Notes: generated by a model not told the origin, from the letters alone. A stretch of 63,641 bases of DNA from Bacteroidales bacterium (GCA_017428115.1 JAFRRK010000032.1:1-63641), one strand, 5' to 3'. Positions 36,641 to 45,719 are shown, counted from the first letter of the stretch. A program made the numbers and translations.

Positions 36641-37654
36641 TTATCGCAGGTGGGTCCAATACCATTCGCACGCCTGCTCAAAGCCACTCAATGCATCATA
36701 CTTAGGATTATAGCCGAGCACCCTCTGTGCTTTGATAATAGAGGCCTGCGAGTGGGGGATGTCGCCTGGACGATTCTCACGATAGATGGGTTTGATGTCG
36801 GCTATTGCCTGGTCATATTGCGCCAGGTTGGTACGCAGGCAGGCAAAGAGATCATTCAGCGTAGTGTTGCCACCATAGGCCACATTAAACACCATGTCGA
36901 TAGGGGCATCGGCTGGAAGTGTCTTATTATATAGCGATGCCCTTTCACGTATCACCTCTGAAGACACTGTAGCCGCCAACTCGTTGGCTTGTATCACATT
37001 GTCGATATATGTAAAATCGCGTGAATAGCTACCGTCGCCATTGATGTAAGGAGAATGGTGACTAATCAAAGCCTTCACCCATAGGGGAATCACAGCAGCA
37101 TAGGCACCGTTGGGGTCTTGCCTACGGCCAAAAACGTTGAAATAGCGCAACCCGATGGTCTCAATGCCATAGAGCGATGAAAACACATTGGCATACAATT
37201 CGTTTACATACTTGGTGATGGCATAGGGCGAAAGGGGCCTACCGATGTTGTGTTCTGTCTTTGGCAGCTGCTTGCTGTCGCCGTAAGTGGAACTGCTGGC
37301 TGCGTAGACAAATCTGTGCACACCCGCATCGCGTGCGGCGACCAACATGTTGAGAAATCCGTCTATGTTGTTGGCATTAGTGTTGATGGGGTCGTTGATA
37401 CTCCTAGGAACACTTCCCAGGGCGGCCTCATGGAGCACCACATCGCACCCATCTACCACCTGCCTACAGGTGTCGATGCTGCGGATGTCTCCTTCCACAA
37501 AATGAAAATTAGACTTCGATAGTAGCGGCTCGATGTTATGGCGAAAGCCCGTCGACAGATTATCGAGGCAGGTAACCTCATAGCCCTTGCCCACAAAATA
37601 TTCACATAGGTTTGACCCTATAAATCCAGCACCACCGGTGATTGTCAGCTTCAT
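36641..37654 (-). CDS. UDP-sugar 4-epimerase (WbpP/TviC-like SDR)
   Basis: A 337-residue extended SDR with GGAGFIGSNL (7-16), a catalytic Ser in YAASSSTYGDS and YAITK (Tyr-x3-Lys near residue 155). N-terminal and substrate-loop features (ALGSVPRSINDP, LRYFNVFGRRQDP) match the WbpP/TviC group of UDP-GlcNAc/UDP-GlcNAcA C4-epimerases. It would supply UDP-GalNAc or its uronic form to the polymer. The upstream gap (37655-38002) holds a tandem repeat. Confidence 0.9.
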   Translation of the reverse strand: MKLTITGGAGFIGSNLCEYFVGKGYEVTCLDNLSTGFRHNIEPLLSKSNFHFVEGDIRSIDTCRQVVDGCDVVLHEAALGSVPRSINDPINTNANNIDGFLNMLVAARDAGVHRFVYAASSSTYGDSKQLPKTEHNIGRPLSPYAITKYVNELYANVFSSLYGIETIGLRYFNVFGRRQDPNGAYAAVIPLWVKALISHHSPYINGDGSYSRDFTYIDNVIQANELAATVSSEVIRERASLYNKTLPADAPIDMVFNVAYGGNTTLNDLFACLRTNLAQYDQAIADIKPIYRENRPGDIPHSQASIIKAQRVLGYNPKYDALSGFEQACEWYWTHLR

Positions 37655-37744
37655 GTATATGCGTTAGTTATTTCTTTATATTGTTCTTTATATTGTTAGA
37701 TTGACTGATGATATGTTCGTTTTTCATCATACGTTTTCACGCTT

Positions 37745-37923
37745 CTCCATTCATGCTAGCTTGTCTGGATTCGGCTTAACGAAAACGTTACTTAGTGACG
37801 TTCTCTCGCCTCACCATACATGCTAGCTTGTCTGGATTCGGCTTAACGAAAACGTTACTTCGTGACGTTTTCTCGCCTCACCATACATGCTAACTTGTCT
37901 GGATTCGGCTTAACGAAAACGTT
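37745..37923. repeat. 67-bp tandem repeat, about 2.6 copies
   Basis: Units start at 37752, 37819 and 37886 (exact 67-bp period) and are nearly identical; the third stops after CTTAACGAAAACGTT. Each junction contains a hairpin: GAAAACGTTAC and GTGACGTTTTC around TTC (one G-T pair), clearest at 37848-37872. The core TCGGCTTAACGAAAA recurs at 40472-40486 and, altered, at 45604-45618. No coding frame spans it. It occupies the 348-bp gap between two operon genes. Confidence 0.85.
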
Positions 37924-38002
37924 GGAGCAGCCATGTCTAATTGCTAATCATCCGTCATTCATCTCGGTGCGACTCCTACCCTCTGCGGTGTTCTCTTTAC
38001 CT

Positions 38003-38962
38003 CTATCTACCCTGAAAATCGATGATACGATGGTCAAGGATAGCTCCTTGTTCGAAGTTGTGACAACCACGCAACACTTCATTATCTAACGGATGGTCCT
38101 CAATGAAGTGGTCGGCATACTTCACAAATTCGGCACTGAGGGTCTCAGTTGCGGTCTTCCAAAAAAGCGAAGGGGTGTGGTCGACGACATAGTGGGTAAT
38201 ACCGTCTACAACGTAGGTAGGCTGTTCGATAGTGGTGGGGACGCTGGTCTCCACTCCCCCGTTACGATCGCACGAGATGTCTATAATAAGCGCATTGCGT
38301 TTCATGCGCTGCAAGTCGCTGCGGTAGATAATGTGGTCGCGACGCGAGGTGTCCCAAAGAATGGCATTTACCACCACATCAAATTGGTCTAATTCCTGTT
38401 GGAATAGTTTTTCGGTCTTACGGTCATATTGTATTACCTCAGCACCCATATAATTGAGTGTTTTAATGGCGCCGCGGGCTATGTTGCCTCGTCCCAAGAC
38501 GGCAGCCTTGGTGTTGTAAGGGAAAATACCGTGGCACATATAGGCATGGAAAACAGCAGCTTCACCTGCTATCTCGTTGTTGCGCCAAAAGCTATGCCTA
38601 CCCTGCTCATACATGTCTTCCCACGCAAACGAAGTAAGTTCACGGGCAATAATGCGGTCGGTGATATCGCGGTTTTGTACGGCATGGACCCACCCAAAGA
38701 TAGATTGGCGATAGAGTTGGCCAAGATATTCGGCATCGCCTATCTTGGGGTCGACAATAACGTCCATCGACAGGACCTGCTCACGATGAGCCACATTGAC
38801 TCCCCTACTCCGATAGTCGTCGTCGGAATAGCCCAGCACATCACCGTAGCCTGCCTCAATCCAAATTTGTTGTGGATGTGTTATTTGTGCAATATCGGCA
38901 GGCACCAAGGCACGCCTGCGCTCATTTTCCTTGTGCGATATGGGCAATCCGATTGTTTTCAT
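38003..38962 (-). CDS. N5-(carboxyethyl)ornithine synthase-like dehydrogenase
   Basis: A 319-residue protein of the alanine dehydrogenase/PNT fold. The whole chain resembles N5-(1-carboxyethyl)ornithine synthase, which joins pyruvate to the side-chain amine of ornithine or lysine using NADPH. Visible are the N-terminal LPISHKENERRRALVP (substrate site) and the Rossmann loop AVLGRGNIARGA (154-165). In a polysaccharide operon the product could be an opine-type amino acid linked to the polymer, as known for carboxyethyl-lysine in some O-antigens. That role is inference. Confidence 0.85.
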   Translation of the reverse strand: MKTIGLPISHKENERRRALVPADIAQITHPQQIWIEAGYGDVLGYSDDDYRSRGVNVAHREQVLSMDVIVDPKIGDAEYLGQLYRQSIFGWVHAVQNRDITDRIIARELTSFAWEDMYEQGRHSFWRNNEIAGEAAVFHAYMCHGIFPYNTKAAVLGRGNIARGAIKTLNYMGAEVIQYDRKTEKLFQQELDQFDVVVNAILWDTSRRDHIIYRSDLQRMKRNALIIDISCDRNGGVETSVPTTIEQPTYVVDGITHYVVDHTPSLFWKTATETLSAEFVKYADHFIEDHPLDNEVLRGCHNFEQGAILDHRIIDFQGR

Positions 38963-39032
38963 CTGATTATGATTATTTGATTGTTTTTATTTGTTGATAA
39001 GTTGAACTGCCAATTACCAATCACTGTTTTAT

Positions 39033-40430
39033 TTACAGAATGCCTCTAGTACCCAGCTTAAAGAAAGACCATGCGAAGGCTAGGATGGGCACTACCCAAT
39101 ACCATATTTTCACCCAACGGTAATTACGGCCCGATACAAGCGACACGCCATACGCCGCCATCACCAACAATATGGGTACACCTGGTAGTAGAAATCGTTC
39201 GGCATTGGCATATCCGCTCATGGCGATAATGCCAAGGTAAGCCACTTCGAATGCACCCATTAACGACAAGTCGCGCCAATTGCGCGTTCGGAACAAGGCA
39301 TCGAAAAGGGCAATAAGAACAAATACACCCAAGAAGTTTCTCACATAGTTGCCACCATGCATCATCTGCTGGTTATACTGCTGGTCGACATCCACCATCG
39401 TAGGGAATGGCAAGACAAATATCATAGGTGCCATCACAGCGCCTGTGGCATACTCGGCCCACTTATACCCCTTGTACACCTGATAGCTTCGTTTTGCCGA
39501 CTGGTTGTCTGCACGTGTATCCCACAGGCCTTTTGCCTCGGTAGCAATAGTGCCGCCCGCCAGCACAGCCATTCCAATCACAGCCCATGATATAAGCACC
39601 ACACGGTTCCAGTTGCCCACCAGACGGTTGGTGGTGAATACCAGTGCAGAAAAGATGGCAAATATCACGGCTGCACCTATCACATTGCGGAAAGTGAAAA
39701 GGCTCACCACCAACAACACCTCGACTATCACGTCCAGCAACTTGAGTTTGTTTTTATGCAACATACTATCTGCCTGGGCTAGGCTGGCGATGGTGAGAAA
39801 TATCATCTCGGTCTCTTTCAAGTGCAATCCGCAATAGATTATCAAGTTGGGCATCAGGCAGCAGAATATTCCTGCCATTCTGCCAACTTCTTCAGAGATG
39901 TTGCGCTTTGTCATCCGATAGATCATCACACACATCCACGAACTAAGCAGGCATTTAATGACACGGGTAAGGTAGACATTGGGACCGATGATAGAATAGA
40001 GGACTGTGAGATATATAGGGTAGCCGCGATCGCCAAACGACCGATGGTTGAGGTAGTCCATTGTCACATCCCAACCGACCTCTCTAAACCACACAGCCGC
40101 GTCGTGGTATGAAGCAGCATCGCTAGAACCGAACTCAAATGGGATACCCGTCTTAAGAAGATAGTAAAAATAAGAGAACGTCACCCACACAAGACGGAGC
40201 ACCAACGCAGTAAAGAAAAGCTTTCGAACAAACTTGCCCTCACTGGGGTAGTTCCAATGAGTGGTAAAACGATGTGACAAGAGGAAAAACAGGAGCACCC
40301 ATACCACACCGATAATGATAAATTCGAGTTTCATTATATGGCGGTAGAATACTATCGACACTGCCGCCAATGTTGCAAGGTAGATAAGAATTGCCCTAGT
40401 AGAGAACTGTTTTGGGAAAAAGGGTATCAT
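39033..40430 (-). CDS. Polytopic GT-C-type glycosyltransferase
   Basis: A 465-residue integral membrane protein with about 10-12 hydrophobic helices. Between helices 3 and 4 is a loop with acidic residues (EFGSSDAASYHDAAVW), resembling the Asp-containing first periplasmic loop of GT39/ArnT-like lipid-linked sugar transferases. It would use a polyprenyl-phosphate sugar on the periplasmic side. A Wzy-type polymerase is an alternative, but no Wzy signature can be recognised. It is the only multi-spanning glycosyltransferase of the locus. Confidence 0.7.
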   Translation of the reverse strand: MIPFFPKQFSTRAILIYLATLAAVSIVFYRHIMKLEFIIIGVVWVLLFFLLSHRFTTHWNYPSEGKFVRKLFFTALVLRLVWVTFSYFYYLLKTGIPFEFGSSDAASYHDAAVWFREVGWDVTMDYLNHRSFGDRGYPIYLTVLYSIIGPNVYLTRVIKCLLSSWMCVMIYRMTKRNISEEVGRMAGIFCCLMPNLIIYCGLHLKETEMIFLTIASLAQADSMLHKNKLKLLDVIVEVLLVVSLFTFRNVIGAAVIFAIFSALVFTTNRLVGNWNRVVLISWAVIGMAVLAGGTIATEAKGLWDTRADNQSAKRSYQVYKGYKWAEYATGAVMAPMIFVLPFPTMVDVDQQYNQQMMHGGNYVRNFLGVFVLIALFDALFRTRNWRDLSLMGAFEVAYLGIIAMSGYANAERFLLPGVPILLVMAAYGVSLVSGRNYRWVKIWYWVVPILAFAWSFFKLGTRGIL

Positions 40431-40471
40431 GCTAAGCGTAACATTAATTATTCAGAGTAATTGGTATCAAC

Positions 40472-40486
40472 TCGGCTTAACGAAAA
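40472..40486. repeat. Isolated copy of the tandem-repeat core
   Basis: TCGGCTTAACGAAAA, identical to the core of the 67-bp tandem repeats near 37.8 kb and in the same orientation. It overlaps the stop codon and last codons of the downstream GT2 gene, so part of the repeat has become coding. Confidence 0.6.
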
Positions 40487-41433
40487 ACATTTGACAATGC
40501 GTTTTTAATAAAAGAACCGCTGGTGCGCACACCCAAACTCAGTCGCTGCCACCATAGGGGCGAATGGTATATGCGGTAGGTACGCGAAGAGATATGATTC
40601 CAGTCCACCTTCTGCAACTGTTCTACAGCTGCCAAATGGTACTGTCTGGACAGATAATAACGATGCAGACCACTAGCTCTGAGTCTATCAAGGAGCAGCT
40701 TTAGATCGGGGTTTCGCTGCTCTTCTTCAGCCAGATAGTCAAGGTTCCACAACATGTGACTTTCAGGGTTATGAAGTCGACGAGTGGCTCGTCGCTGTGA
40801 GGGAAGGTCTTGAAAATAGTTTGCCAACGGCTTGTTCACCAACGCACAGCGGTGCTTCAGCGCAATTCTGATCCATAGATCAAAATCCTCACCCAGCGAC
40901 AAACCCTCTCTGAACCCACCCGTTGCAACAAATAGCTGACGGGGTATAGCCACCGAACTTGATGATATAGGCATACACAAGCTACGGGCATATGTTTGGC
41001 AATAGTCAAAATAACCCATCTCAAACTGATTCCCCACTCCAATAGGTGCCACACGCCTGCGTCCGTTTTTTACTATATAATATCCAGTACCAAACAACCC
41101 TGCATCAGGGCAGGCATCTACTAGCCGATTCATCTCCTCCAAGAAAGTGGGTTCCCACCAATCGTCGGCATCTAAAAAACAGACATACTCACCCTGCGAC
41201 AGCTCCACCCCATGATTGCGCGCAGCTGCCACACCGGCGTTATCCTGTCGCACAATACAACAGTGGGCGTGCTGGTTCGCTATCTGTTCTGCCAATTCCG
41301 CAGAGCCGTCGGTACTACCATCATCAATCACCACAATCTCAAAATCAGTAAACGTCTGAGCAAACAAACTTTCTAGCGTACGCCGCACATACTCCACCTT
41401 ATTATAAAGAGGCACAATTACCGAGTATCTCAT
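40477..41433 (-). CDS. GT2-family glycosyltransferase
   Basis: A 318-residue GT-A enzyme with the family N-terminus VIVPLYNKVEYVRRTLESL, the nucleotide-binding VVIDDGSTDGS and the metal-binding CFLDADDWW. The C-terminal tail is basic and probably contacts the membrane. The start ATG overlaps the preceding stop (ATGA 41430-41433). It transfers a sugar in repeat-unit assembly; donor not predictable. Confidence 0.92.
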   Translation of the reverse strand: MRYSVIVPLYNKVEYVRRTLESLFAQTFTDFEIVVIDDGSTDGSAELAEQIANQHAHCCIVRQDNAGVAAARNHGVELSQGEYVCFLDADDWWEPTFLEEMNRLVDACPDAGLFGTGYYIVKNGRRRVAPIGVGNQFEMGYFDYCQTYARSLCMPISSSSVAIPRQLFVATGGFREGLSLGEDFDLWIRIALKHRCALVNKPLANYFQDLPSQRRATRRLHNPESHMLWNLDYLAEEEQRNPDLKLLLDRLRASGLHRYYLSRQYHLAAVEQLQKVDWNHISSRTYRIYHSPLWWQRLSLGVRTSGSFIKNALSNVFR

Positions 41434-42413
41434 CGCACACCTCCTTTCTTATTCCTCCAAGGCAGCCACGACCCCTCATGATGAAACAGCCGTTTTAGTC
41501 GGCGATTCATCCTATAGGGCCAATTCTTCCATCCAACGCGACCATAGCTGTTGGGGTCGAAATAAGTGCGTTGGAAGTCATCGTCAGCCTCTTTACATAT
41601 GGAACTATCACTGGGATGACGCAACGGCATAATGGAATGAGTGGGCAACGCAGCAGCAGGCGAATGGGAGTTCCACGTGTGCGTGGCACCCTTACAAAAA
41701 CCTATATTTGAGCACAAGTTTACATTAGGAATGATTCCCTTGCCCCCATTGCGCCATATCGACATCCAAAACTGTTGGTCCCAACTTGAATTGTGAAGGC
41801 CATCCAAATGAATCTCATCCAATCGGGCACACCAATACTCCCGCTCACGAAGTCCTGCACCATAACGCAGCAATATCTTGTTCAGATCACGTCGCGACAT
41901 ATCAGCCAACTTGATGTCGAACAGCTGCCAAGCCCTCCGCCAAGAGGCCCAGGCACACAGCGTATGGTTCATTTTAGAAAAATAGTACGACCCATCGCCA
42001 TAATGCCTGCCTTCGAGCTGCATGCTGCCTATGGCCATCACGCTCTCGTCTGTACGGTAACGTTTGAGCAGCTCAGTAGCAAAGGCAAAGAAATCGGGAT
42101 GAGCCACAGCGTCGTCCTCCAATATGATACCCTCTTCGAAATGGCTGAAAAACCATGTAATAGCACTTGCAGGTCCCGGCCCGCAACCCAGATTTACCGA
42201 TGAGTAATTCTTGCTGACATCGCAGGGCCAGTCCACCATCTCGTCCACCACCCTCCTCACTGCCTCACAACCCAAGCTGTCGGCATGGTTACCTTCGCGA
42301 GGACCGTCCTGAAACACAAAGAGATTCTCTGGCCTATAGCTGCGCAGCGACCTCAACACCTCGCGCGTCTGCTCGGGTCGATTAAAGGTTATTAGCAATA
42401 CAGGGGTTGTCAT
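41430..42413 (-). CDS. Glycosyltransferase, GNT-I / HlpA-like
   Basis: A 327-residue GT-A-fold protein. Motifs include PVLLITFNRPEQTREVL at the N-terminus and the acidic metal site GIILEDDAVAHPDFF (about 94-108). This arrangement matches the group labelled hemolytic protein HlpA-like or GNT-I-like glycosyltransferases in capsule loci. The C-terminal end is strongly basic. Translationally coupled to the following GT2. Confidence 0.83.
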   Translation of the reverse strand: MTTPVLLITFNRPEQTREVLRSLRSYRPENLFVFQDGPREGNHADSLGCEAVRRVVDEMVDWPCDVSKNYSSVNLGCGPGPASAITWFFSHFEEGIILEDDAVAHPDFFAFATELLKRYRTDESVMAIGSMQLEGRHYGDGSYYFSKMNHTLCAWASWRRAWQLFDIKLADMSRRDLNKILLRYGAGLREREYWCARLDEIHLDGLHNSSWDQQFWMSIWRNGGKGIIPNVNLCSNIGFCKGATHTWNSHSPAAALPTHSIMPLRHPSDSSICKEADDDFQRTYFDPNSYGRVGWKNWPYRMNRRLKRLFHHEGSWLPWRNKKGGVR

Positions 42414-42447
42414 GTTTTAATAATTGTAGATTGAAAACCACATTTCA

Positions 42448-43176
42448 CTACACACCAAACTTCAATCGTTTCCAATAGTAACTATCAATAGGCTTGCGCC
42501 CTATGCCCTGACGATAACGATAATTGGGCTCGCCATCCGTAAGCACCGGCACAATACCCTTCTCTTCAAGTATACGCTGTGTGTCATCGTTGTATCGCCC
42601 CCAGGTATATGCAAAATAAGGGATATAACTGGGATGAGATGTCAATAGTTCAATACACCTGTCCACTGACTCTTGAAACTGCTGCTGACTCTGGGTGGTG
42701 GCATCATCATGCTCATAGCCATGCATTCCAACAGTTACCCATGGGCGATGCAAACTCCACAGCTGTTCTCGGGTGATATACTGTGGAGCCTCGGCATAAC
42801 CCTCCCTGCGGCTCACCCCGTCGAGATATTTGGGGTTGACAAACAACGTCACTGGAACCTCCTCTCTCTCCAAAAAGGGCAGCACCTCCAACACCGAAGC
42901 ATAACCGTCATCGCAGGTTAGAACCGCATACCGCTGCCTACGACACCATTGGCGGCGCAACTTACTATAAGCCTCCTCGAGCGAGATAAATTCATATCGC
43001 TCTTTCAGCCATCGAATATGGCTCTCAAACACCTCCCTCTGAGACCAATCTACCCGCTTGTTACGACGCTCGTCAAAACAATCCGACACTGCGTGAAACA
43101 CAAAGACCTCTATCGGCCTATAACGCAGCCTCAGCAGTCGGCGGGATATTTTCTTAGCGATTGCGGAATAGCGCAT
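42448..43176 (-). CDS. Polysaccharide deacetylase (NodB domain)
   Basis: A 242-residue carbohydrate esterase 4-type protein. Metal and catalytic motifs are intact: LTCDDGYASV (NodB motif 1), GMHGYEHDD (motif 2, His-x3-His) and a downstream YFAYTWGRYND (motif 3 position). No signal peptide is seen, so it may act on cytoplasmic lipid-linked intermediates or on a small precursor. It overlaps the DUF1919 gene by 23 bp. Confidence 0.85.
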   Translation of the reverse strand: MRYSAIAKKISRRLLRLRYRPIEVFVFHAVSDCFDERRNKRVDWSQREVFESHIRWLKERYEFISLEEAYSKLRRQWCRRQRYAVLTCDDGYASVLEVLPFLEREEVPVTLFVNPKYLDGVSRREGYAEAPQYITREQLWSLHRPWVTVGMHGYEHDDATTQSQQQFQESVDRCIELLTSHPSYIPYFAYTWGRYNDDTQRILEEKGIVPVLTDGEPNYRYRQGIGRKPIDSYYWKRLKFGV

Positions 43177-43804
43177 TGTTTCTTATCTCTCCTGTGTTAA
43201 AGAAATGTACAAAGTCGAACAGCTCATACCATCTGGCCCCTCCATGCAGCAACCCATATTCCAATATGTCGCCCTGCGGATAGTCCTTTCGCTTGATGGC
43301 AAAAACCGACTTGCACTGAGGGAACTCCTTCATGGTCAGTATCACCTTGCGGTCCATCGGCAGGCGGTCGAAAGCCTCTACATGATAGTCGAGGCAGTTG
43401 TCACCATCCATCATCACCACCAAATTGTCGTACCGCACCCTCGCCCTGCGCTCCATCCATTTGCTTCGGGCTTCCTCTACCGAGTGATAATGAGTAAAAT
43501 AGACCCACACATCACCTGGGTCGCCATGCAAGATACCCACTGGGTATTTCCACTTGGACTGGACAAAATCAATATCCAAGGACAGATAATGCTCCAGATG
43601 AGCGCAAAACAGCAAGTACTCGTCGTGGTCGCGTATGCCGCAATTGATGGTTGGCGAGCAGAAGCGAAGCTTCAGTTCATGGAAAATAATCCCCCCCATG
43701 CAGGTGTTGGTAATCAAGGTAAAATCTCTGTTCCTCAATCTCGTACGGTTATACCAACCCAACACATTCCTCACATCGCGTGTCAGACGCTCCCTAATCT
43801 TCAT
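43154..43804 (-). CDS. DUF1919 capsule-locus protein
   Basis: A 216-residue protein matching the DUF1919 family found in capsule and LPS loci, with the N-terminal FTLITNTCMGGIIFHELKL and the central WKYPVGILHGDPGDVWVYF. Its biochemical role is unknown; a transferase of the exostosin or phosphotransferase kind has been suggested only by context. I prefer ATG 43804. A TTG at 43822 would create a TTGA overlap with the GNAT stop and is a real alternative. Confidence 0.78.
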   Translation of the reverse strand: MKIRERLTRDVRNVLGWYNRTRLRNRDFTLITNTCMGGIIFHELKLRFCSPTINCGIRDHDEYLLFCAHLEHYLSLDIDFVQSKWKYPVGILHGDPGDVWVYFTHYHSVEEARSKWMERRARVRYDNLVVMMDGDNCLDYHVEAFDRLPMDRKVILTMKEFPQCKSVFAIKRKDYPQGDILEYGLLHGGARWYELFDFVHFFNTGEIRNNALFRNR

Positions 43805-43818
43805 ACTGAAAAAAGTGG

Positions 43819-44883
43819 TCAAGTTATATTGTCACCCTCACCCGCCTGGATACGCAGGTGACTGTCATAAACGAAATTGGCAGGATATGCAAACGATTTC
43901 TGATAGACCTCCTCAACTGCATAAAGTCTATACTGTGCGACATAGTCGTGCAACTGCTTGTCGGCAGTGCAGAAACGCTGCCTGGGTTCAGCCAGCAAAT
44001 GCTCTGCAACCGCCAGATAGACATCCTCTGCAGCCTGCTGATCATAATAAATATATTTCACAGCCCATTCATCTTTCATGGCTCGCAACACCACAAAGCC
44101 TATCATCACCTCCTGCTTTCTTATCACGATACCATACATCCTAAATTGTGATACCGCCGATGAGAAACGGCAACGCCTTCTCACCCTGCGCCGCAGAGGA
44201 GCCTCTTGCATAAATGGATGCTGCAATATCCAGTCAAACGTTTCCCTTCTCCTAAGAAACAGATCCTCATGGGCATGCGCCTTAATGAAAGCATATATCT
44301 CGTCATCCACAAAACTGACATACTGCAACCTATAGTCACTCTGTGCCAGATGGCGACGCAATTCCTTCTCTTTTGAGTTCAACACCCCGCAAAGCCTCTC
44401 CCAAGCACGGGAAAGAGATGCCTTGAGACCCTTGCTCTGCGTAGCCTTGTGTCTAAGTATGTACTGGGGAAGATATTCCACCTTCAGCCCTTGGTATTTT
44501 AGATTCTCTACCGAGGCATCGGCAGCATCTAAATCAAAATAGTCGTCGCCATACAACTCGCATATGGCAGCAATCACACAATAGGCATACCCCCTCCCTT
44601 CATATTTGGGATTGACATATAGGGTGGTGTTCCAATAGATGGTCCTACCCGCGGGCTTCTCCATTTTGTCGGGAAAGGCATAGGTGTATGCTGCCACCTT
44701 GCCGTCAACAAATAGCGACGACACAATCGTCACGTCATCAGTCACATACGGATTAGTGACCAAGGCGTATGCCCTTGTCTTGTCAATCAGCACCTCCGAG
44801 AGCCCCTCCACAGCATCGCCATGGAGCAGCCAGCCCTTGAGCTGTGAAGCCGTGTACAAACGTAAATCAACCTTCTCCGCCAT
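43819..44883 (-). CDS. GNAT-family acyltransferase, probably two-domain
   Basis: A 354-residue protein starting at the ATG 44881-44883. The N-terminal half has the acetyl-CoA loop of GNATs (NPKYEGRGYAYCVIAAICE, about 92-110). The second half, with ETFDWILQHPFM and VMIGFVVLRAMKDEWAVKYIY, looks like a second divergent GNAT-like lobe, as in FemAB-type aminoacyl transferases. It might acylate an amino sugar or an amino acid. It lies directly after the second carrier-protein gene, so the acyl donor could be carrier-bound, which is inference. Confidence 0.7.
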   Translation of the reverse strand: MAEKVDLRLYTASQLKGWLLHGDAVEGLSEVLIDKTRAYALVTNPYVTDDVTIVSSLFVDGKVAAYTYAFPDKMEKPAGRTIYWNTTLYVNPKYEGRGYAYCVIAAICELYGDDYFDLDAADASVENLKYQGLKVEYLPQYILRHKATQSKGLKASLSRAWERLCGVLNSKEKELRRHLAQSDYRLQYVSFVDDEIYAFIKAHAHEDLFLRRRETFDWILQHPFMQEAPLRRRVRRRCRFSSAVSQFRMYGIVIRKQEVMIGFVVLRAMKDEWAVKYIYYDQQAAEDVYLAVAEHLLAEPRQRFCTADKQLHDYVAQYRLYAVEEVYQKSFAYPANFVYDSHLRIQAGEGDNIT

Positions 44884-44900
44884 CACTATTTATGTTGTGC

Positions 44901-45155
44901 CTACTGGTTACTGTCGCTCAAACGCTTCAATATAGCAGCGACCAAATCGCCCATATTGTGGATGCCTACCAATTCGAAGATTTTAAACTTAAAACCGAAC
45001 TCCCCCTCAATACGTGCCAACAGCTGCATAAAAGACAACGAAGTCCATCCTTCCACAGTATCGGGACCCATTGTGTCGACAATTTCCAACTGGGCATTGT
45101 CAAACACCTCACGCACCAAAGGAGTTAATTTGGCAATTATTTCTTCTCTATCCAT
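44901..45155 (-). CDS. Acyl carrier protein (second of the locus)
   Basis: An 84-residue carrier protein. The phosphopantetheine attachment Ser is S39 in GWTSLSFMQLL, followed by the typical helix and FGFKF strand. It starts at ATG 45153-45155; an upstream in-frame extension runs into repeat element C. It is close in form to the 82-residue carrier at 48553 but separated from it by four genes, so the two may serve different ligases. Confidence 0.88.
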   Translation of the reverse strand: MDREEIIAKLTPLVREVFDNAQLEIVDTMGPDTVEGWTSLSFMQLLARIEGEFGFKFKIFELVGIHNMGDLVAAILKRLSDSNQ

Positions 45156-45172
45156 AATCTGCTTAAATATTA

Positions 45173-45717
45173 CTATAGTTTGACAAGTAAAACAAGTTTG
45201 TATTCTATTCACCCCGAACCGATTTCAGCCATACTCTTTCGTCTCCCTTTTCCCTATCCCTAGTCGTGTTGCTTAGTGGTGGTTGCGCTTTGCCTAGTAG
45301 CTGAGTTCGTCTTTCCTCCGTCTCCGGAAACGAAGGCACGACGTAAACACGACGAAGGCATGGCGTGTGATTGGAGCAAGTGCTGTCGGCCGGTCATCTA
45401 ATATTATAATTATACCCAAAAAGGCAAAAAATAGGGTGCCACTTTTAGAAATAAAAAAGCGGCACAAATGGGACACGATGACGATGACAATGACAACGAG
45501 GATGAATGCATGTATCACCCCTTGGTGGGATAAGTTAGATTACTTATGTTTGATTATCATCAGCCGTTTTCTCGCCTCGGCATACTAGCAAGCTTGTCTG
45601 CGCTTGGCTTTACGAAAACTGTGGTTACTCTCTGAACTTTATTGCAAATAACACTAAAAAAAACTATTTGAAGAAAAATATCATTTTTTGAAGAAAAACG
45701 ACTTGTCAAGCTTTAGG
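45173..45717. mobile_element. Terminal-inverted-repeat element C inside the polysaccharide operon
   Basis: A 545-bp non-coding insert between the VOC and carrier-protein genes. The ends are CTATAGTTTGACAAGT (45173-45188) and ACTTGTCAAGCTTTAG (45701-45716), inverted at 14 of 16 positions. TATTA flanks both sides (45168-45172 and 45718-45722), a likely 5-bp target duplication. Inside are the hairpin core shared with 12.6 and 59.8 kb and a segment like the 67-bp repeat (45560-45618). There is no transposase, so it is MITE-like or moved in trans. Confidence 0.65.
45426..45466 (-). terminator. Terminator-like hairpin within the operon
   Basis: On the minus strand the stem GTGCCGCTTTT/AAAAGTGGCAC (one mismatch) is followed by CCCTATTTTTTG. 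It resembles the recR terminator and points in the direction of operon transcription, between the VOC and second carrier genes. Full expression of downstream genes would need read-through or antitermination. Confidence 0.5.
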
Positions 45718-45719
45718 TA

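Noticed and set aside
37745-37923. Tandem repeats considered as a small CRISPR array.
   Set aside because: The repeats are contiguous 67-bp units with no unique spacers, and no cas gene is present.
43805-43822. TTG start for DUF1919 overlapping the GNAT stop as TTGA.
   Set aside because: Plausible, but the ATG six codons later matches the likely family N-terminus; kept only as an alternative.
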